Positions 1-9,580 are shown, counted from the stretch's first letter. The stretch: DNA of 64,000 nucleotides from Duganella fentianensis (GCF_009857835.1 NZ_WWCL01000002.1:62001-126000); one strand, 5' to 3'. Made by a program: numbers and translations. Notes: generated by a model not told the origin, from the sequence alone.

Positions 1-735
1 CATATCTTCCCGCTGAAAGCGCAAAAAGGCGGCGTGCTGATGCGCGCTGGCCATACCGAAGCCGGTTGCGATCTGACCGCCATGGCGGGCCTGACGCCTG
101 CCTCGGTGATCTGCGAAATCATGAAGGCCGATGGCACCATGGCACGCCTGCCGGACTTGCTGGAATTTGCCAAAGAACACAATCTGAAGATCGGTACCAT
201 TGCTGACCTGATCCAGTACCGCAGCCGCAATGAATCGCTGGTGGAAAAAGTCGGCGAGCGCACGCTGAAAACGGCGCAGGGCGAGTTCCGCATGATCGCC
301 TACCGCGACAAGCCTAGCGGCTCGGCCCACCTGGCGCTCGTGCATGGCGAGATGGACAAGCACAAGGAAACCCTGGTGCGTGTGCACCAGCCAGTGTCGA
401 TTCTGGATGTGCTGGAATCGGAAGCTACCACTCACTCGTGGAATCTGTCGTCCTCGCTGGCCGCTGTCAAAGCCGCCGAGCGCGGCGTGATCGTGCTGCT
501 GAACTGCGAAGAAACTGCCGAGCAGTTCTTCTCCCAGTTCGCCGCGCTGGACAAGCCGGAAGTCAAGCCTAAGGGCCGCGCTGCCAGCATGGACCTGCGT
601 AGCTACGGTATCGGCGCGCAGATACTGCGCGAAGTCGGCGTCTGCAAGATGCAGCTGCTGGCCAGCCCGCGCAAAATGCCATCGATGACGGGCTTCGATC
701 TGGAAGTGACCGGCTATCTGGCCAAACCTAACTGA
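1..735 (+). CDS. ribBA: RibBA: 3,4-dihydroxy-2-butanone-4-phosphate synthase with GTP cyclohydrolase II-like domain (5' partial)
   Basis: The reading frame is open from the first base, so the N-terminus lies outside the window. The segment [17 protein letters not shown] is the conserved end of the RibB domain, which makes dihydroxybutanone phosphate from ribulose 5-phosphate for riboflavin synthesis. From roughly residue 95 of the visible part the sequence continues into a C-terminal region ending [13 protein letters not shown], which corresponds to the RibA-like domain. That domain is short and divergent compared with true GTP cyclohydrolase II, as is common in betaproteobacterial RibBA, so its cyclohydrolase activity is doubtful. 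ribH follows after 35 bp, which supports a riboflavin operon. Confidence 0.93.
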   Translation, partial: HIFPLKAQKGGVLMRAGHTEAGCDLTAMAGLTPASVICEIMKADGTMARLPDLLEFAKEHNLKIGTIADLIQYRSRNESLVEKVGERTLKTAQGEFRMIAYRDKPSGSAHLALVHGEMDKHKETLVRVHQPVSILDVLESEATTHSWNLSSSLAAVKAAERGVIVLLNCEETAEQFFSQFAALDKPEVKPKGRAASMDLRSYGIGAQILREVGVCKMQLLASPRKMPSMTGFDLEVTGYLAKPN

Positions 736-770
736 TACACCCACCTTACCCACCTAAAAAGAGGCCTCAC

Positions 771-1259
771 ATGACCGTAGGTAGCTATGAAATCAATCTG
801 TCCGGCGACGGACTGCGCGTCGGCATCGTTCAAGCCCGTTTCAACGAAGACGTTTGCCACGGCCTGCTGTCGGCCTGCCTGGCCGAGCTCAAGCATCTGG
901 GCGTAGAAGACGAAGACGTTCTGCACGTGACCGTGCCGGGCGCACTGGAAGTGCCACTGGTACTGCAAAAAATGGCAGAATCGCAGCAGTTCGACGCCCT
1001 GATCGCACTGGGCGCCGTGATCCGCGGCGAAACCTATCACTTCGAACTGGTGTCGAATGAATCGGGCGCCGGCATCACCCGCATCGGCCTCGATTATGGT
1101 ATTCCTATCGCTAACGCCATCCTGACCACGGAAAACGATGAGCAGGCGGAAGTGCGTATGGCCGAGAAGGGCGCGGATGCAGCGCGTGTAGCAGTAGAAA
1201 TGGCGAACCTGACCATTGCTCTGGAAGAGCTGAATCAGGATCAGGGCGACGACGAGTAA
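771..1259 (+). CDS. ribH: 6,7-dimethyl-8-ribityllumazine synthase
   Basis: RibH condenses 5-amino-6-ribitylaminouracil with dihydroxybutanone phosphate to form lumazine, the penultimate step of riboflavin synthesis. The 162-residue product has the normal length. It shows the family motifs [14 protein letters not shown] near the N-terminus, VPGALEVPL around residue 55, and [14 protein letters not shown] around residues 83-96, which contains the catalytic His. The ATG is preceded by GAGG about 8 bases upstream. It lies directly after ribBA, which makes its second substrate, and before nusB, a common betaproteobacterial order. Confidence 0.96.
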   Translation: MTVGSYEINLSGDGLRVGIVQARFNEDVCHGLLSACLAELKHLGVEDEDVLHVTVPGALEVPLVLQKMAESQQFDALIALGAVIRGETYHFELVSNESGAGITRIGLDYGIPIANAILTTENDEQAEVRMAEKGADAARVAVEMANLTIALEELNQDQGDDE

Positions 1260-1343
1260 GTTGCGCTGTAAAACGGCCGGATGTGCCGGTATGCGCCGGC
1301 GCATCAGGCCGGATTTTGTAAGAATTGAAGAATAGGTATAACC

Positions 1344-1814
1344 ATGACAGATAAAGCATTGCACGCCAACCCTAGTAAAAACCGTACGCCGCGCCACCGC
1401 GCGCGTGAGTTTGCGTTGCAGGGTTTGTATCAGTGGCTGCTGAATAACGAAGATGCGGCCACCGTGGTCAACAACATCCGTTCCGCGCACGGCTTCGACA
1501 AGGCTGACGGCGACCACTTCTCGGCCCTGCTGTACGGCGCCATCAAGGATTCCGTGGCCCTGCGCGACACCTTCGCACCGCTGGTAGACCGTGGCGTGGC
1601 CGAGCTGTCGCCGATCGAGCACGCTGTGCTGCTGATCGGTGCCTACGAACTGAAGAACAATCTGGAAATTCCATATCGCGTCGTTATCAACGAAGCAGTG
1701 GAACTGACCAAATCGTTCGGCGGTATCGATGGTCACAAATACGTCAACGGCGTGCTGGACAAGCTGGCCGCCAAACTGCGTCCGGAAGAAGTGGCAGCTG
1801 ACAAAAAGCGCTAA
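1344..1814 (+). CDS. nusB: Transcription antitermination factor NusB
   Basis: NusB is a small all-helical RNA-binding protein that, with NusE (S10), binds boxA in rRNA leader transcripts and prevents premature termination. The 156-residue product has the typical N-terminal [16 protein letters not shown] and the central helix [15 protein letters not shown], followed by [18 protein letters not shown], all diagnostic of the family. It follows ribH by 84 bp and probably belongs to the same transcription unit. A strong hairpin with a T-run lies 22 bp past the stop. Confidence 0.96.
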   Translation: MTDKALHANPSKNRTPRHRAREFALQGLYQWLLNNEDAATVVNNIRSAHGFDKADGDHFSALLYGAIKDSVALRDTFAPLVDRGVAELSPIEHAVLLIGAYELKNNLEIPYRVVINEAVELTKSFGGIDGHKYVNGVLDKLAAKLRPEEVAADKKR

Positions 1815-1835
1815 GCCGCGCACTGCCCCGACTCA

Positions 1836-1861
1836 AGCCACCGCCTGCGGTGGCTTTTTTT
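1836..1861 (+). terminator. Rho-independent terminator after nusB
   Basis: AGCCACCGC at 1836-1844 pairs perfectly with GCGGTGGCT at 1847-1855 and is followed by a run of T. It ends the riboflavin/nusB unit. Confidence 0.85.
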
Positions 1862-1987
1862 ATGTCTGCGGAGTACCGGCTGGCGCTACCGCCGAGTGCC
1901 TGCGGCGGGGCCGGAACGTTAGGATTTGACTTTATTTAAACGGCAACAGAAAATCGCTTGTTATTTAATTAATGTCGAGGTGGCATT

Positions 1988-2671
1988 ATTGACCAGTTCT
2001 TTCAGGCCGAGCCCCGCTGGCGGCGTCGCGGCTGGCTGGCGCTGATCGTCACGGCCCACGTGCTGGCAGTGTGGTGCTGGCAAGCCCCGCAGCACCAGTC
2101 TGTGCCCCGTGCGGCCGTACAGACCACGCTGACCTATATTTTGCTGCCCAGCGCGCCAAAGCCGCCAGACCGGCAGGCACGCACGCCGGAGCCGCGCCGC
2201 GCGCCTGCGCTGGCGATCCGGCCGCAGCTGCCGCCGGCAGCGGCGCCAGCGGTCCAGCCGACAGATTCCGCTGTCCAGACGCCTGCTGCGCCTGCCATGA
2301 CGCTGGTCACGCCGCCGGCCGATCCGTTTGCCCTGCCGCCCAAAGCAGCGCAGGAGGAAGATGCGCTGCTGCGCGCGCGCCGTAGCGCCGGCGCGGTGGA
2401 TAAACAGTTGCGCAAAGAAGCTTGGAACCCGCGTGACAAGAAAATTGCCAATGACCGTACCATGCTGGCCGAAAAACTGGCCGGTGCCTACACAGGTTCG
2501 GAGGGCATGACGCAGGAGAGCGAGACGCTGGACGATGGCCGCGTGATGACGCGTATCCGTACCGGTGCCGGCACCACCTTCTGCGCCGTCAAAGAGAATA
2601 ACGCGCTGACGGGTGGGCGTGATCCCTTCCGCGACGGCATACGCACCAAGGTCACGACTTGCGGACGCTGA
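1988..2671 (+). CDS. Proline-rich membrane-anchored hypothetical protein (possible ATT start)
   Basis: No family was recognised. The first conventional start in frame is GTG at 2060, but it would begin inside a hydrophobic helix. The frame is open upstream to a TAA at 1970-1972. Read from ATT at 1988, the product starts IDQFFQAEPRWRRRGW and continues into a transmembrane helix of about 20 residues, a positive-inside signal-anchor layout. AGGTGG at 1978-1983, close to a consensus Shine-Dalgarno, sits 4 bases before that ATT. After the helix come a proline/alanine-rich linker (about residues 50-125) and a basic C-terminal region with two cysteines. It is probably periplasmic and inner-membrane anchored. 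The length from ATT is 227 residues. Confidence 0.62.
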   Translation: MDQFFQAEPRWRRRGWLALIVTAHVLAVWCWQAPQHQSVPRAAVQTTLTYILLPSAPKPPDRQARTPEPRRAPALAIRPQLPPAAAPAVQPTDSAVQTPAAPAMTLVTPPADPFALPPKAAQEEDALLRARRSAGAVDKQLRKEAWNPRDKKIANDRTMLAEKLAGAYTGSEGMTQESETLDDGRVMTRIRTGAGTTFCAVKENNALTGGRDPFRDGIRTKVTTCGR

Positions 2672-2695
2672 GCCCACGCTGGCTGCCGCCGCAAT

Positions 2696-2725
2696 AAAAA
2701 AACCACCTCGCGAGGTGGTTTATTT
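2696..2725. terminator. Bidirectional terminator between convergent genes
   Basis: AACCACCTCGCGAGGTGGTT at 2701-2720 is a perfect 20-bp palindrome flanked by an A-run on the left and a T-rich stretch on the right. It can therefore end transcripts from both sides. Confidence 0.85.
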
Positions 2726-2741
2726 ATCGGGATGGCAGTGC

Positions 2742-3632
2742 TTACAGGCCGGCGATCTGGGTGCCGCTGATGGATTTCTCAGTGCTGGCCAGCGGCTGGG
2801 CTGGCTTGGCTGGTACGGCCGCCATGACCGGGGTCGTGGTCGGCACTTTCTTGCCGGCCGAAACCATCTTCAGACGCTGGTATTCGGCCAGTACTTTGGA
2901 ACCGTAGCCATCGTCGTGCTCGAAGGCGGCAGCGCCGACGTAGCTCTTCAGGCCGGCTTCCACGGAACCGCCGCGCGTCACGTAGTCTTTCAGGATCAGC
3001 GAACCGACACGGATGTTGGCCACCGGATTCAGTGCAGCTTGCGTGCCGCCCATGTCCTGGAACTTGTCATGGTGTACTTTCGACATCACCTGCATCAGGC
3101 CTTGCGCACCGACCGGGCTTTCCGCGAACGGATTGAAGCCCGATTCGATGGCCATCACGGCCAGAATCAGCAGCGGGTCCAGTTTGATTTCACGGGCCGT
3201 CAGATAGGCCGTGGAGACCAGCATATTGGCCGCATCGCCGGCCACACGGTAACGCTTGGACAGCCACGAGGTAACCCATTGCTGCTGTTTCTTGGTGCCC
3301 AGCAGGGCACGTTCTTCGGCCGTCAGCGGCTCGGTACTGGCCACTGGCGCGCTCGACGGGGCTTCCATCAGCTCCGACAGCGGAGGTACCACTACTGGTT
3401 CAGTTTCGGCTTCTGGCGCGCGGTTGAGCAGGTTGCTCAGGTCTTTGGCCAGTTCTGGACGGACAAACAATACTGCCATCATGATCAGTGCGCTCACGCC
3501 GACGATGGTCAGCGTGTGCTGGGCGGTGGCTAATACACCTTTGGCCGATACGCGCGTGTTCGACAACCACGCAGCTGGCTGGCGGGCCATGTTGTGGGCA
3601 AGCTGGGTTGCACCGGTAATACGATTAATCAT
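2742..3632 (-). CDS. Membrane-anchored lytic murein transglycosylase (SLT domain)
   Basis: The 296-residue product has a short basic N-terminus, one transmembrane helix at about residues 34-57, a linker rich in Pro, Glu and Ala, and a C-terminal SLT domain (about residues 140-240). The domain contains AIESGFNPFA with the expected catalytic Glu163, then VGAQGLMQVM, the standard GLMQ motif. Such enzymes cleave the MurNAc-GlcNAc bond of peptidoglycan in the periplasm. The frame stays open upstream, but I chose the ATG at 3632 because AGGGGAAG precedes it at the right distance. Its specific cellular role is not evident from the neighbours. Confidence 0.88.
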   Translation of the reverse strand: MINRITGATQLAHNMARQPAAWLSNTRVSAKGVLATAQHTLTIVGVSALIMMAVLFVRPELAKDLSNLLNRAPEAETEPVVVPPLSELMEAPSSAPVASTEPLTAEERALLGTKKQQQWVTSWLSKRYRVAGDAANMLVSTAYLTAREIKLDPLLILAVMAIESGFNPFAESPVGAQGLMQVMSKVHHDKFQDMGGTQAALNPVANIRVGSLILKDYVTRGGSVEAGLKSYVGAAAFEHDDGYGSKVLAEYQRLKMVSAGKKVPTTTPVMAAVPAKPAQPLASTEKSISGTQIAGL

Positions 3633-4132
3633 AGACTTCCCCTGAAATGTCCGTAAAAGCGCTTCCCCGCCAGCGTTGTACGCAGCTAACCGGGTGCTAA
3701 TGCCGTGCATCAGAAATATCATCGTTCTGCGCCGCTGGGAGCGCGCGCTGAACGCCATCATTGCTTGCCTGAGCTGTAGCTTTCTTTGGTACGCCTGGTA
3801 CTCATTCGAAACGCTATCAGTCGCAATACAACTGCTTTCGGGGGTAAGGCAGACGCCTTTGGCAAACACTCCTTAAAATGTCATGTGGAGCCCCGACTCC
3901 GTGAATGAATGAGCAACACTTATGGTGGTTTGCCTATCGCGCTAAACCGTGTTCTCTTCAAGTAGGGCAGATTGTATGAGGCGTTTTATATCAAGTCAAT
4001 GATAACAAACAGAAGAGCTATAACTTTTAAATCTTACTTTTTTGCTTGCATTGCGTCTAAAACCAATAAAATCAACCACTTGACCTGTCTTTTTAAACAG
4101 TATGCTGATTTGAAAGAAAAAGTAAAAAACCG
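3633..4132. other. 500-bp intergenic region, AT-rich on the ubiD side
   Basis: This region separates the transglycosylase and ubiD, which are transcribed divergently. The part from about 3950 to 4130 is clearly AT-richer than its surroundings and probably holds promoters and leaders. I see no convincing small gene, RNA or repeat. The open frame upstream of the transglycosylase lacks a good start and looks like chance. Confidence 0.5.
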
Positions 4133-5617
4133 ATGAAATATTCCGACCTACGCGATTTCATTTCTCAACTGCAACGAATGGGCGAACTTAAGCCCATTTT
4201 GACGCCAGTTTCGCCGCACTTGGAGATGACCGAGGTGTGCGACCGTACTTTGCGCGCGGGCGGACCGGCTTTATTGTTCCAGCATCCGACCGGCCACAGC
4301 ATCCCCGTGCTGGGTAATCTGTTCGGCACCGAGCGCCGTGTGGCGCTCGGTATGGGCGCGGAAAACGTGAGCGAATTGCGCAAGATCGGCCATGTGCTGG
4401 CCCGTCTGAAAGAGCCGGAACCGCCCAAGGGCTTCAAGGACATCATGGGCATGGGCAGCCTGGTGAAAGCCGTGTGGGATATGGCGCCGAAGGAGCTGCG
4501 TGGCGCGCCATGTCAGGAAATCGTCTGGGAAGGCGCTGATGTGGATCTCGGCAAACTGCCTATCCAGCATTGCTGGCCCGGCGATATCGCGCCGCTGATT
4601 ACCTGGGGGCTGGTGATTACCAAAGGCCCTAATAAGAAGCGGCAGAATCTAGGCATCTACCGCCAGCAGGTGCTGGGGCCGAACAAGGTCATCATGCGCT
4701 GGCTGGCCCACCGTGGTGGCGCGCTGGACTTCCGCGAACACGCCATCCAGAACAAGGGCCAGCCTTATCCTATCTGTGTGGCGCTCGGTGCCGATCCCGC
4801 TACTATATTAGGTGCAGTCACGCCGGTGCCCGATAGTCTGTCCGAATACCAGTTCGCCGGCCTGCTGCGCGGCAGCCGTACCGAACTGGTCAAAGCCATC
4901 GGTAGCGAACTGCGCGTGCCCGCTTCGGCCGAAATCGTGCTGGAAGGGCATATCTATGCCGATCCGAATCACCCGAGCGGCTACGAGCATGCGCTGGAAG
5001 GTCCGTATGGCGACCACACCGGCTATTACAATGAGCAGGATAGCTTCCCCGTATTCACCATCGACCGCATCACCATGCGGCGCGACCCTATCTATCACTC
5101 GACCTACACGGGCAAACCGCCGGATGAGCCGGCCATACTGGGGCTGGCGCTCAATGAAGTGTTCGTGCCGCTGCTGCAGAAGCAGTTCTCCGAGATTACT
5201 GATTTCCACCTGCCGGCCGAAGGCTGTAGCTACCGCATGGCGGTGGTGCAGATTAAGAAGCAGTATGCTGGTCACGCCAAGCGTGTGATGTTCGGCGTGT
5301 GGAGTTTCCTGCGCCAGTTCATGTACACCAAGTTCATCGTGGTGGTGGACGAGGACGTGAATATCCGCGACTGGAACGAGGTGATCTGGGCGATTACGAC
5401 GCGCGTCGATCCGACCCGCGATACCACGCTGGTGGATAATACGCCGATTGATTATCTGGATTTTGCCTCGCCCGTCAGCGGGCTGGGCAGCAAGATGGGT
5501 ATCGACGCCACCAACAAGTGGCCCGGCGAAACCACGCGCGAGTGGGGCACGACCATCACCATGTCGCCCGAGGTAAAGAGCCGTGTCGATCAGATTTGGC
5601 AGGAATTGGGGCTGTAA
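4133..5617 (+). CDS. ubiD: 4-hydroxy-3-polyprenylbenzoate decarboxylase UbiD
   Basis: UbiD decarboxylates polyprenyl-4-hydroxybenzoate in ubiquinone biosynthesis and uses a prenylated FMN cofactor supplied by UbiX. The 494-residue length is typical. Recognisable features are the N-terminal [11 protein letters not shown], the central [19 protein letters not shown], which contributes to the prFMN/metal site, the [12 protein letters not shown] segment and a C-terminal [14 protein letters not shown]. The ATG at 4133 gives the expected start. The promoter of the 4.5S RNA gene lies inside its 3' end. No ubi partners are adjacent. Confidence 0.95.
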   Translation: MKYSDLRDFISQLQRMGELKPILTPVSPHLEMTEVCDRTLRAGGPALLFQHPTGHSIPVLGNLFGTERRVALGMGAENVSELRKIGHVLARLKEPEPPKGFKDIMGMGSLVKAVWDMAPKELRGAPCQEIVWEGADVDLGKLPIQHCWPGDIAPLITWGLVITKGPNKKRQNLGIYRQQVLGPNKVIMRWLAHRGGALDFREHAIQNKGQPYPICVALGADPATILGAVTPVPDSLSEYQFAGLLRGSRTELVKAIGSELRVPASAEIVLEGHIYADPNHPSGYEHALEGPYGDHTGYYNEQDSFPVFTIDRITMRRDPIYHSTYTGKPPDEPAILGLALNEVFVPLLQKQFSEITDFHLPAEGCSYRMAVVQIKKQYAGHAKRVMFGVWSFLRQFMYTKFIVVVDEDVNIRDWNEVIWAITTRVDPTRDTTLVDNTPIDYLDFASPVSGLGSKMGIDATNKWPGETTREWGTTITMSPEVKSRVDQIWQELGL

Positions 5618-5625
5618 GGTATAAT
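5596..5625 (+). promoter_or_regulatory. Sigma-70 promoter of the 4.5S RNA gene
   Basis: TTGGCA at 5596-5601 and a perfect TATAAT at 5620-5625 are separated by 18 bp. The -35 box lies inside the ubiD coding sequence. The predicted transcript start is near 5632, which matches the RNA 5' end. Confidence 0.75.
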
Positions 5626-5632
5626 CATCACG

Positions 5633-5732
5633 GACGGGCCCCTGCGCATTGTGGCATGGCCAACCTGGTCAGGTCGGGAACGAAGCAGCCACAGCTATTC
5701 ACCATAAGTGCCGCAGATCAGGCTCGTCTCCT
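5633..5732 (+). ncRNA. ffs: 4.5S RNA, bacterial small signal recognition particle RNA
   Basis: The sequence has the SRP domain IV signature: CCTGGTCAGGTCGGGAACG near 5664-5682, followed by AAGCAGCCA, with outer stem strands GGGCCCCTG near 5635 and CAGGCTCGTC near 5719. With the Ffh protein this RNA targets ribosomes making membrane proteins to FtsY. A strong promoter precedes it and a terminator follows. The exact 5' and 3' ends are estimated to within a few bases. Confidence 0.92.
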
Positions 5733-5741
5733 TCGGGATAT

Positions 5742-5769
5742 AAAAAAAGCTGCCATGGGCAGCTTTTTT
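5742..5769 (+). terminator. Rho-independent terminator after the 4.5S RNA
   Basis: The hairpin AAGCTGCC-ATG-GGCAGCTT is flanked by an A-run and a T-run. It ends the SRP RNA transcript and could also serve the convergent minus-strand gene. Confidence 0.85.
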
Positions 5770-5809
5770 GTTTTGGGCAGCCATTTCAGCCGCCGCCCAT
5801 GTGTGGCCT

Positions 5810-6463
5810 TTACTCGGAATCCAGTTCCGCTTCCAGCGGGCGCTCCGATGCCAGCATGATGGGGTTTTCCTTCATCCACGCCGAATCCGGTTTGAGCCGG
5901 ATCTGGTGCTTGGCATCCGTGTTGTAGACCGTGCTGCCCACTTTGAGCTGGGCCGGTTTGCCGAACTTGAACACCACTACTTTAATCGTCGGCGCAAACA
6001 GGCTGAACGCGCCTGCCATCTTCTTGATGGCGTGGTTGGACTGCTCCACGCTGCTCATGATGGGCGTGTAGTTCCACTGGTTGCCCGGTGGTAGCGGGGT
6101 GGTGACATCGTAGCCGGTGTTGGATTTCTCCTCTTTCGGCAGGCTGGTCAGGATTTTGGTGTCGTCCGTCAGCCATTTCGGGTTGGGGATCAGATTCAGC
6201 CGGTAGTCCGGTGTCAGGGCCGGCAGAGGATGGCGTTCGCCGCCTTGTACCACGGTCAGCACCACATCTTCCGGCTTGTACGCTTTGTTCAGCGGTTTGA
6301 CGACGAGAAACAGGTTAATCTTGTCGCGCTCGGCAGGAGGAATGGCATAGAACTTGTCGAGGCGCATCTGTTCAACCAGTTTTTTATAAGGCACCCATTC
6401 GCGTTCTTCTGCGTGGGCGGCGAGGGACAGCAACAGCAGTGGGAGCAGGGCCAGTTTTTTCAT
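5810..6463 (-). CDS. Secreted hypothetical protein with cleavable signal peptide
   Basis: The 217-residue product begins MKKLALLPLLLLSLAAHAEE, a clear Sec signal peptide with a likely cleavage after AHA. The rest is a mixed, charged periplasmic domain with no cysteines and no catalytic motif that I recognise. It resembles the loosely defined DUF2987-type periplasmic proteins, but that assignment is only a guess. It is a single gene between the 4.5S RNA and dnaX, transcribed towards the RNA terminator. Confidence 0.75.
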   Translation of the reverse strand: MKKLALLPLLLLSLAAHAEEREWVPYKKLVEQMRLDKFYAIPPAERDKINLFLVVKPLNKAYKPEDVVLTVVQGGERHPLPALTPDYRLNLIPNPKWLTDDTKILTSLPKEEKSNTGYDVTTPLPPGNQWNYTPIMSSVEQSNHAIKKMAGAFSLFAPTIKVVVFKFGKPAQLKVGSTVYNTDAKHQIRLKPDSAWMKENPIMLASERPLEAELDSE

Positions 6464-6618
6464 TTAGTCACGTAGTTAAAAGAAAAACAAATTGTAAGAC
6501 GGTCCTTGTCAATTACCAATTCCCATCACGCCTTGTTACAATGTTTTTTTTGGCATCGCGACGCTGGCAGTCCTGCAGCGGCTCCCTCGGCCAGTGCTAT
6601 CTACGGTAAAATCCCAGC

Positions 6619-9198
6619 ATGTCCTATCAAGTCCTCGCCCGTAAATACCGTCCCCGGAACTTCGACACGCTCGTCGGTCAGGAGCACGTAGTCCGTGCAC
6701 TGACGCACGCCCTGCACAGCGGCCGTCTGCACCATGCTTATCTGTTCACGGGTACGCGCGGGGTGGGCAAGACTACGCTTTCGCGGATCTTGGCCAAATC
6801 GCTTAACTGCGTGGGGCCGGACGGGCAGGGCGGCATTACTGCCACCCCTTGCGGCGTGTGCGAAGCCTGTACGGCCATCGATGCAGGACGTTTCGTTGAC
6901 TATATAGAGATGGATGCGGCGTCCAACCGTGGTGTGGACGAGATGGCGCAGCTGCTGGAACAGGCAGTGTACGCACCGAGCAATGCACGCTTCAAGGTCT
7001 ATATGATCGACGAGGTGCACATGCTGACCAACCACGCCTTCAACGCCATGCTGAAGACGCTGGAAGAACCGCCCGAGCACGTCAAATTCATACTGGCGAC
7101 CACCGATCCGCAGAAAATTCCTGTGACGGTGCTGTCGCGCTGCCTGCAATTCAATCTGAAGCAGATGCCGCCCGGCCACATCATCGGCCACCTCGATAAT
7201 ATTCTGGGACAGGAAGGCATCAGCTTCGAAGCACCGGCCCTGCGCCTGCTGGCCGCCGGTGCGCACGGTTCGATGCGCGACGCGCTGTCGCTGACCGATC
7301 AGGCGATTGCCTATGCGGCCGGTGCGGTGACGCTCGATGCCGTGCAGGGCATGCTGGGTGCGCTCGACCAGTCCTATCTGATCCGTCTGCTCGACGCGCT
7401 GGCCGCCAAGGATGGCGCCGACCTGCTGGCCGTGGCCGATGAAATGGCTACGCGCAGCCTGTCGTATAACGGCGCCCTGCAGGATCTGGGGACGCTGCTG
7501 CACCGTATCGCGCTGGCGCAGACAGTGCCGACGGCACTGCCGGAAGATTTGCCTGAATATGCCGACGTGGTACGCCTCGCCGCCGCTTTCGATGCGGAAG
7601 AAGTGCAGCTGTATTACCAGATCGCTGTGCATGGCCGTAACGAACTGGGGCTGGCGCCTGATGAATATGCCGGTTTCTCCATGACGCTGCTGCGCATGCT
7701 GGCCTTTCGCCCCGGCGTCGGTGGCGCCGAAGGACAAGCCGCCGCTGCGCCAGCGATGACGCGGCAGGCCGCCGTGGCCGCCGTGCGTGCTGCGGCTGCA
7801 CCGGCCAGCCGTGCTGCCGCCCATGTGCAGGCCAGCCATGCCAGTGTGACGCCACCATCCGTCGTCGCTGGCGCGGCCGCCGCGCTGGCAGCGGCAGATG
7901 CCGCGCCGGTATCGCGTCCGCTGCCGCCTATGTCAGCACCGGCTGGCGCGGGAGTGATGAATACAGCGCCAGTGCCGGCAGTAGCCGCACAGCCTCAGGC
8001 TACTGCGCAAGCGGCGCCACAGATGATGGCTGCGCCTGCACCTGTTGCTACCGCTACTGCGCCTGCACCCGCGGGCGCGGCCGCAGCACCAGCGGCACCA
8101 GCGGCGGCAGCGCCTATGAGCCCAGCACGGGCAGCGATCAATGCGGCGCTGGAAGCAGCGCGTGCTGCGTCGCGTCCCGGCGCACGTTCGGGCGCGGCTT
8201 CCAGTCCGGCGCCAGCACCCGTACCGGCAGCGGCACCAGCATCGGCTACAGCACCAGCATCCGCACCGGCAGCTGCATCGGCTGCAGCACCAGCATCCGC
8301 ACCGGCGGCGCCTGCCGCGATGATGGCGGCGCCAGCGCATACAGCGCCGGTAGCGCAGCCGTCTGCACCGACGACGTCGGCCATGCAGGCGCAAGCCGTA
8401 GCGGCCGCACGTCCGGCACCGTGGGATGACATGCCGGCAGGCGACACGCAGGCTGCCGTGCTGGAAGCGCCGCCGCAGGTACAAGCTAACGTACAGTCGC
8501 AGGCACCAGCAGCCGTACTGTCGTTCACTCAGGCGCCCGCTGCTGCACCAGCCATGCAGCGTGCTGCGGCACAGCCTCCCGCTGCCGACGATGAAGACGA
8601 TCTGCCACCATGGGTGACCGAATTTTCCGACGACAGTGCGGTAGCACCGGCCGGCATACCGGCCTATATGAACGCGCCGTCGTCCGCGCAAGCTTATGCC
8701 GACGAAGCACCGGCAGTGGTGATGCCAGCCCGTGCACCAGCGGCGCCCGCCAAAGCACCGTATGCCTATGTGATTACGCCTGTGCCGGAACTGAACTGGG
8801 ACGGTAACTGGCCGGCAGTGGCGGCGACGCTGCCGCTGCGTGGCGTGGCCCAGCAGCTGGCCATGCAGGCCGAACTGATTTCCTGCAGCATGGACGGTAA
8901 TGCCGTCGTGTTCAAACTGCGCGTGCCGATCGAAACCTGGCGTACGCCCGGTAATGTCGAGAAGCTCAACGCGGCGCTCAACGAGCGCTTCGCCCGCAGC
9001 GTGCGGGTCGATACCGAGTTGGGCCCTGTGTGGTACACGGCCAGTGCGGAAGCACAGGCGCACCGCGAGGCTTGCCAGAAGGCGGCCGAACAGACGGTGG
9101 CGCAAGACCCGTTTATCAATGCCATGATTCGTGAATTCGATGCCTGGGTGGTCCCCGGCACCATCGTGCCGCCGCCAAGCTCGGCGACACTGCACTGA
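6619..9198 (+). CDS. dnaX: DNA polymerase III subunits gamma and tau
   Basis: DnaX is the ATPase of the clamp loader and its tau form bridges polymerase cores to the helicase. The AAA+ domain shows Walker A GTRGVGKT at residues 45-52, the zinc cysteines C64, C78, C81 and C84, and Walker B YMIDEVHML. From about residue 370 to 715 runs a very long alanine/proline-rich linker, then the tau C-terminal domain that binds the polymerase. At 859 residues it is much longer than E. coli tau. I did not see the A-AAA-AAG slippery heptamer used by E. coli to make gamma. ybaB and recR follow, the classic order. Confidence 0.96.
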   Translation: MSYQVLARKYRPRNFDTLVGQEHVVRALTHALHSGRLHHAYLFTGTRGVGKTTLSRILAKSLNCVGPDGQGGITATPCGVCEACTAIDAGRFVDYIEMDAASNRGVDEMAQLLEQAVYAPSNARFKVYMIDEVHMLTNHAFNAMLKTLEEPPEHVKFILATTDPQKIPVTVLSRCLQFNLKQMPPGHIIGHLDNILGQEGISFEAPALRLLAAGAHGSMRDALSLTDQAIAYAAGAVTLDAVQGMLGALDQSYLIRLLDALAAKDGADLLAVADEMATRSLSYNGALQDLGTLLHRIALAQTVPTALPEDLPEYADVVRLAAAFDAEEVQLYYQIAVHGRNELGLAPDEYAGFSMTLLRMLAFRPGVGGAEGQAAAAPAMTRQAAVAAVRAAAAPASRAAAHVQASHASVTPPSVVAGAAAALAAADAAPVSRPLPPMSAPAGAGVMNTAPVPAVAAQPQATAQAAPQMMAAPAPVATATAPAPAGAAAAPAAPAAAAPMSPARAAINAALEAARAASRPGARSGAASSPAPAPVPAAAPASATAPASAPAAASAAAPASAPAAPAAMMAAPAHTAPVAQPSAPTTSAMQAQAVAAARPAPWDDMPAGDTQAAVLEAPPQVQANVQSQAPAAVLSFTQAPAAAPAMQRAAAQPPAADDEDDLPPWVTEFSDDSAVAPAGIPAYMNAPSSAQAYADEAPAVVMPARAPAAPAKAPYAYVITPVPELNWDGNWPAVAATLPLRGVAQQLAMQAELISCSMDGNAVVFKLRVPIETWRTPGNVEKLNAALNERFARSVRVDTELGPVWYTASAEAQAHREACQKAAEQTVAQDPFINAMIREFDAWVVPGTIVPPPSSATLH

Positions 9199-9235
9199 TC
9201 ATTCTTTACCCTTTTAATCCACGGAGTATTCCAAC

Positions 9236-9562
9236 ATGATGAAGAACCAACTGGCTGGCCTGATGAAACAGGCGCAAGCAATGCAGGACAATATGAAAAA
9301 GGCGCAGGACGCTCTGGCGCTGGTGGAAGTGGAAGGCCAGTCCGGTGCCGGTCTGGTCAAGGTCGTGATGACCTGCAAAAACGACGTCAAGCGCGTTTCC
9401 ATCGACCCATCGCTGCTGGCGGACGACAAGGACATGCTGGAAGATCTGGTGGCCGCTGCCTTCAACGACGCCGTGCGCAAAGCCGAAGCGACTTCCGCTG
9501 AAAAAATGAGTGGCCTGACCGCCGGCATGAATCTGCCAGCCGGCTTCAAGATGCCTTTCTAA
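9236..9562 (+). CDS. ybaB: Nucleoid-associated protein YbaB/EbfC family
   Basis: This is a small 108-residue DNA-binding protein of the YbaB/EbfC family. It shows the N-terminal helix [16 protein letters not shown], the central [19 protein letters not shown] strand region and a C-terminal helix ending with [16 protein letters not shown], all typical. A GGAG ribosome site precedes the start. It sits between dnaX and recR as in most proteobacteria and is probably co-transcribed with both. Confidence 0.95.
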   Translation: MMKNQLAGLMKQAQAMQDNMKKAQDALALVEVEGQSGAGLVKVVMTCKNDVKRVSIDPSLLADDKDMLEDLVAAAFNDAVRKAEATSAEKMSGLTAGMNLPAGFKMPF

Positions 9563-9580
9563 TCCGCTGCGCGCCGGCCC

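Noticed and set aside
714..1823. A 369-codon antisense frame over ribH and nusB
   Set aside because: Both opposite-strand genes are certain.
1961..2677. A 238-codon minus-strand frame opposite the proline-rich protein
   Set aside because: It is Arg-rich without domains; the plus-strand frame has a sensible membrane anchor and ribosome site.
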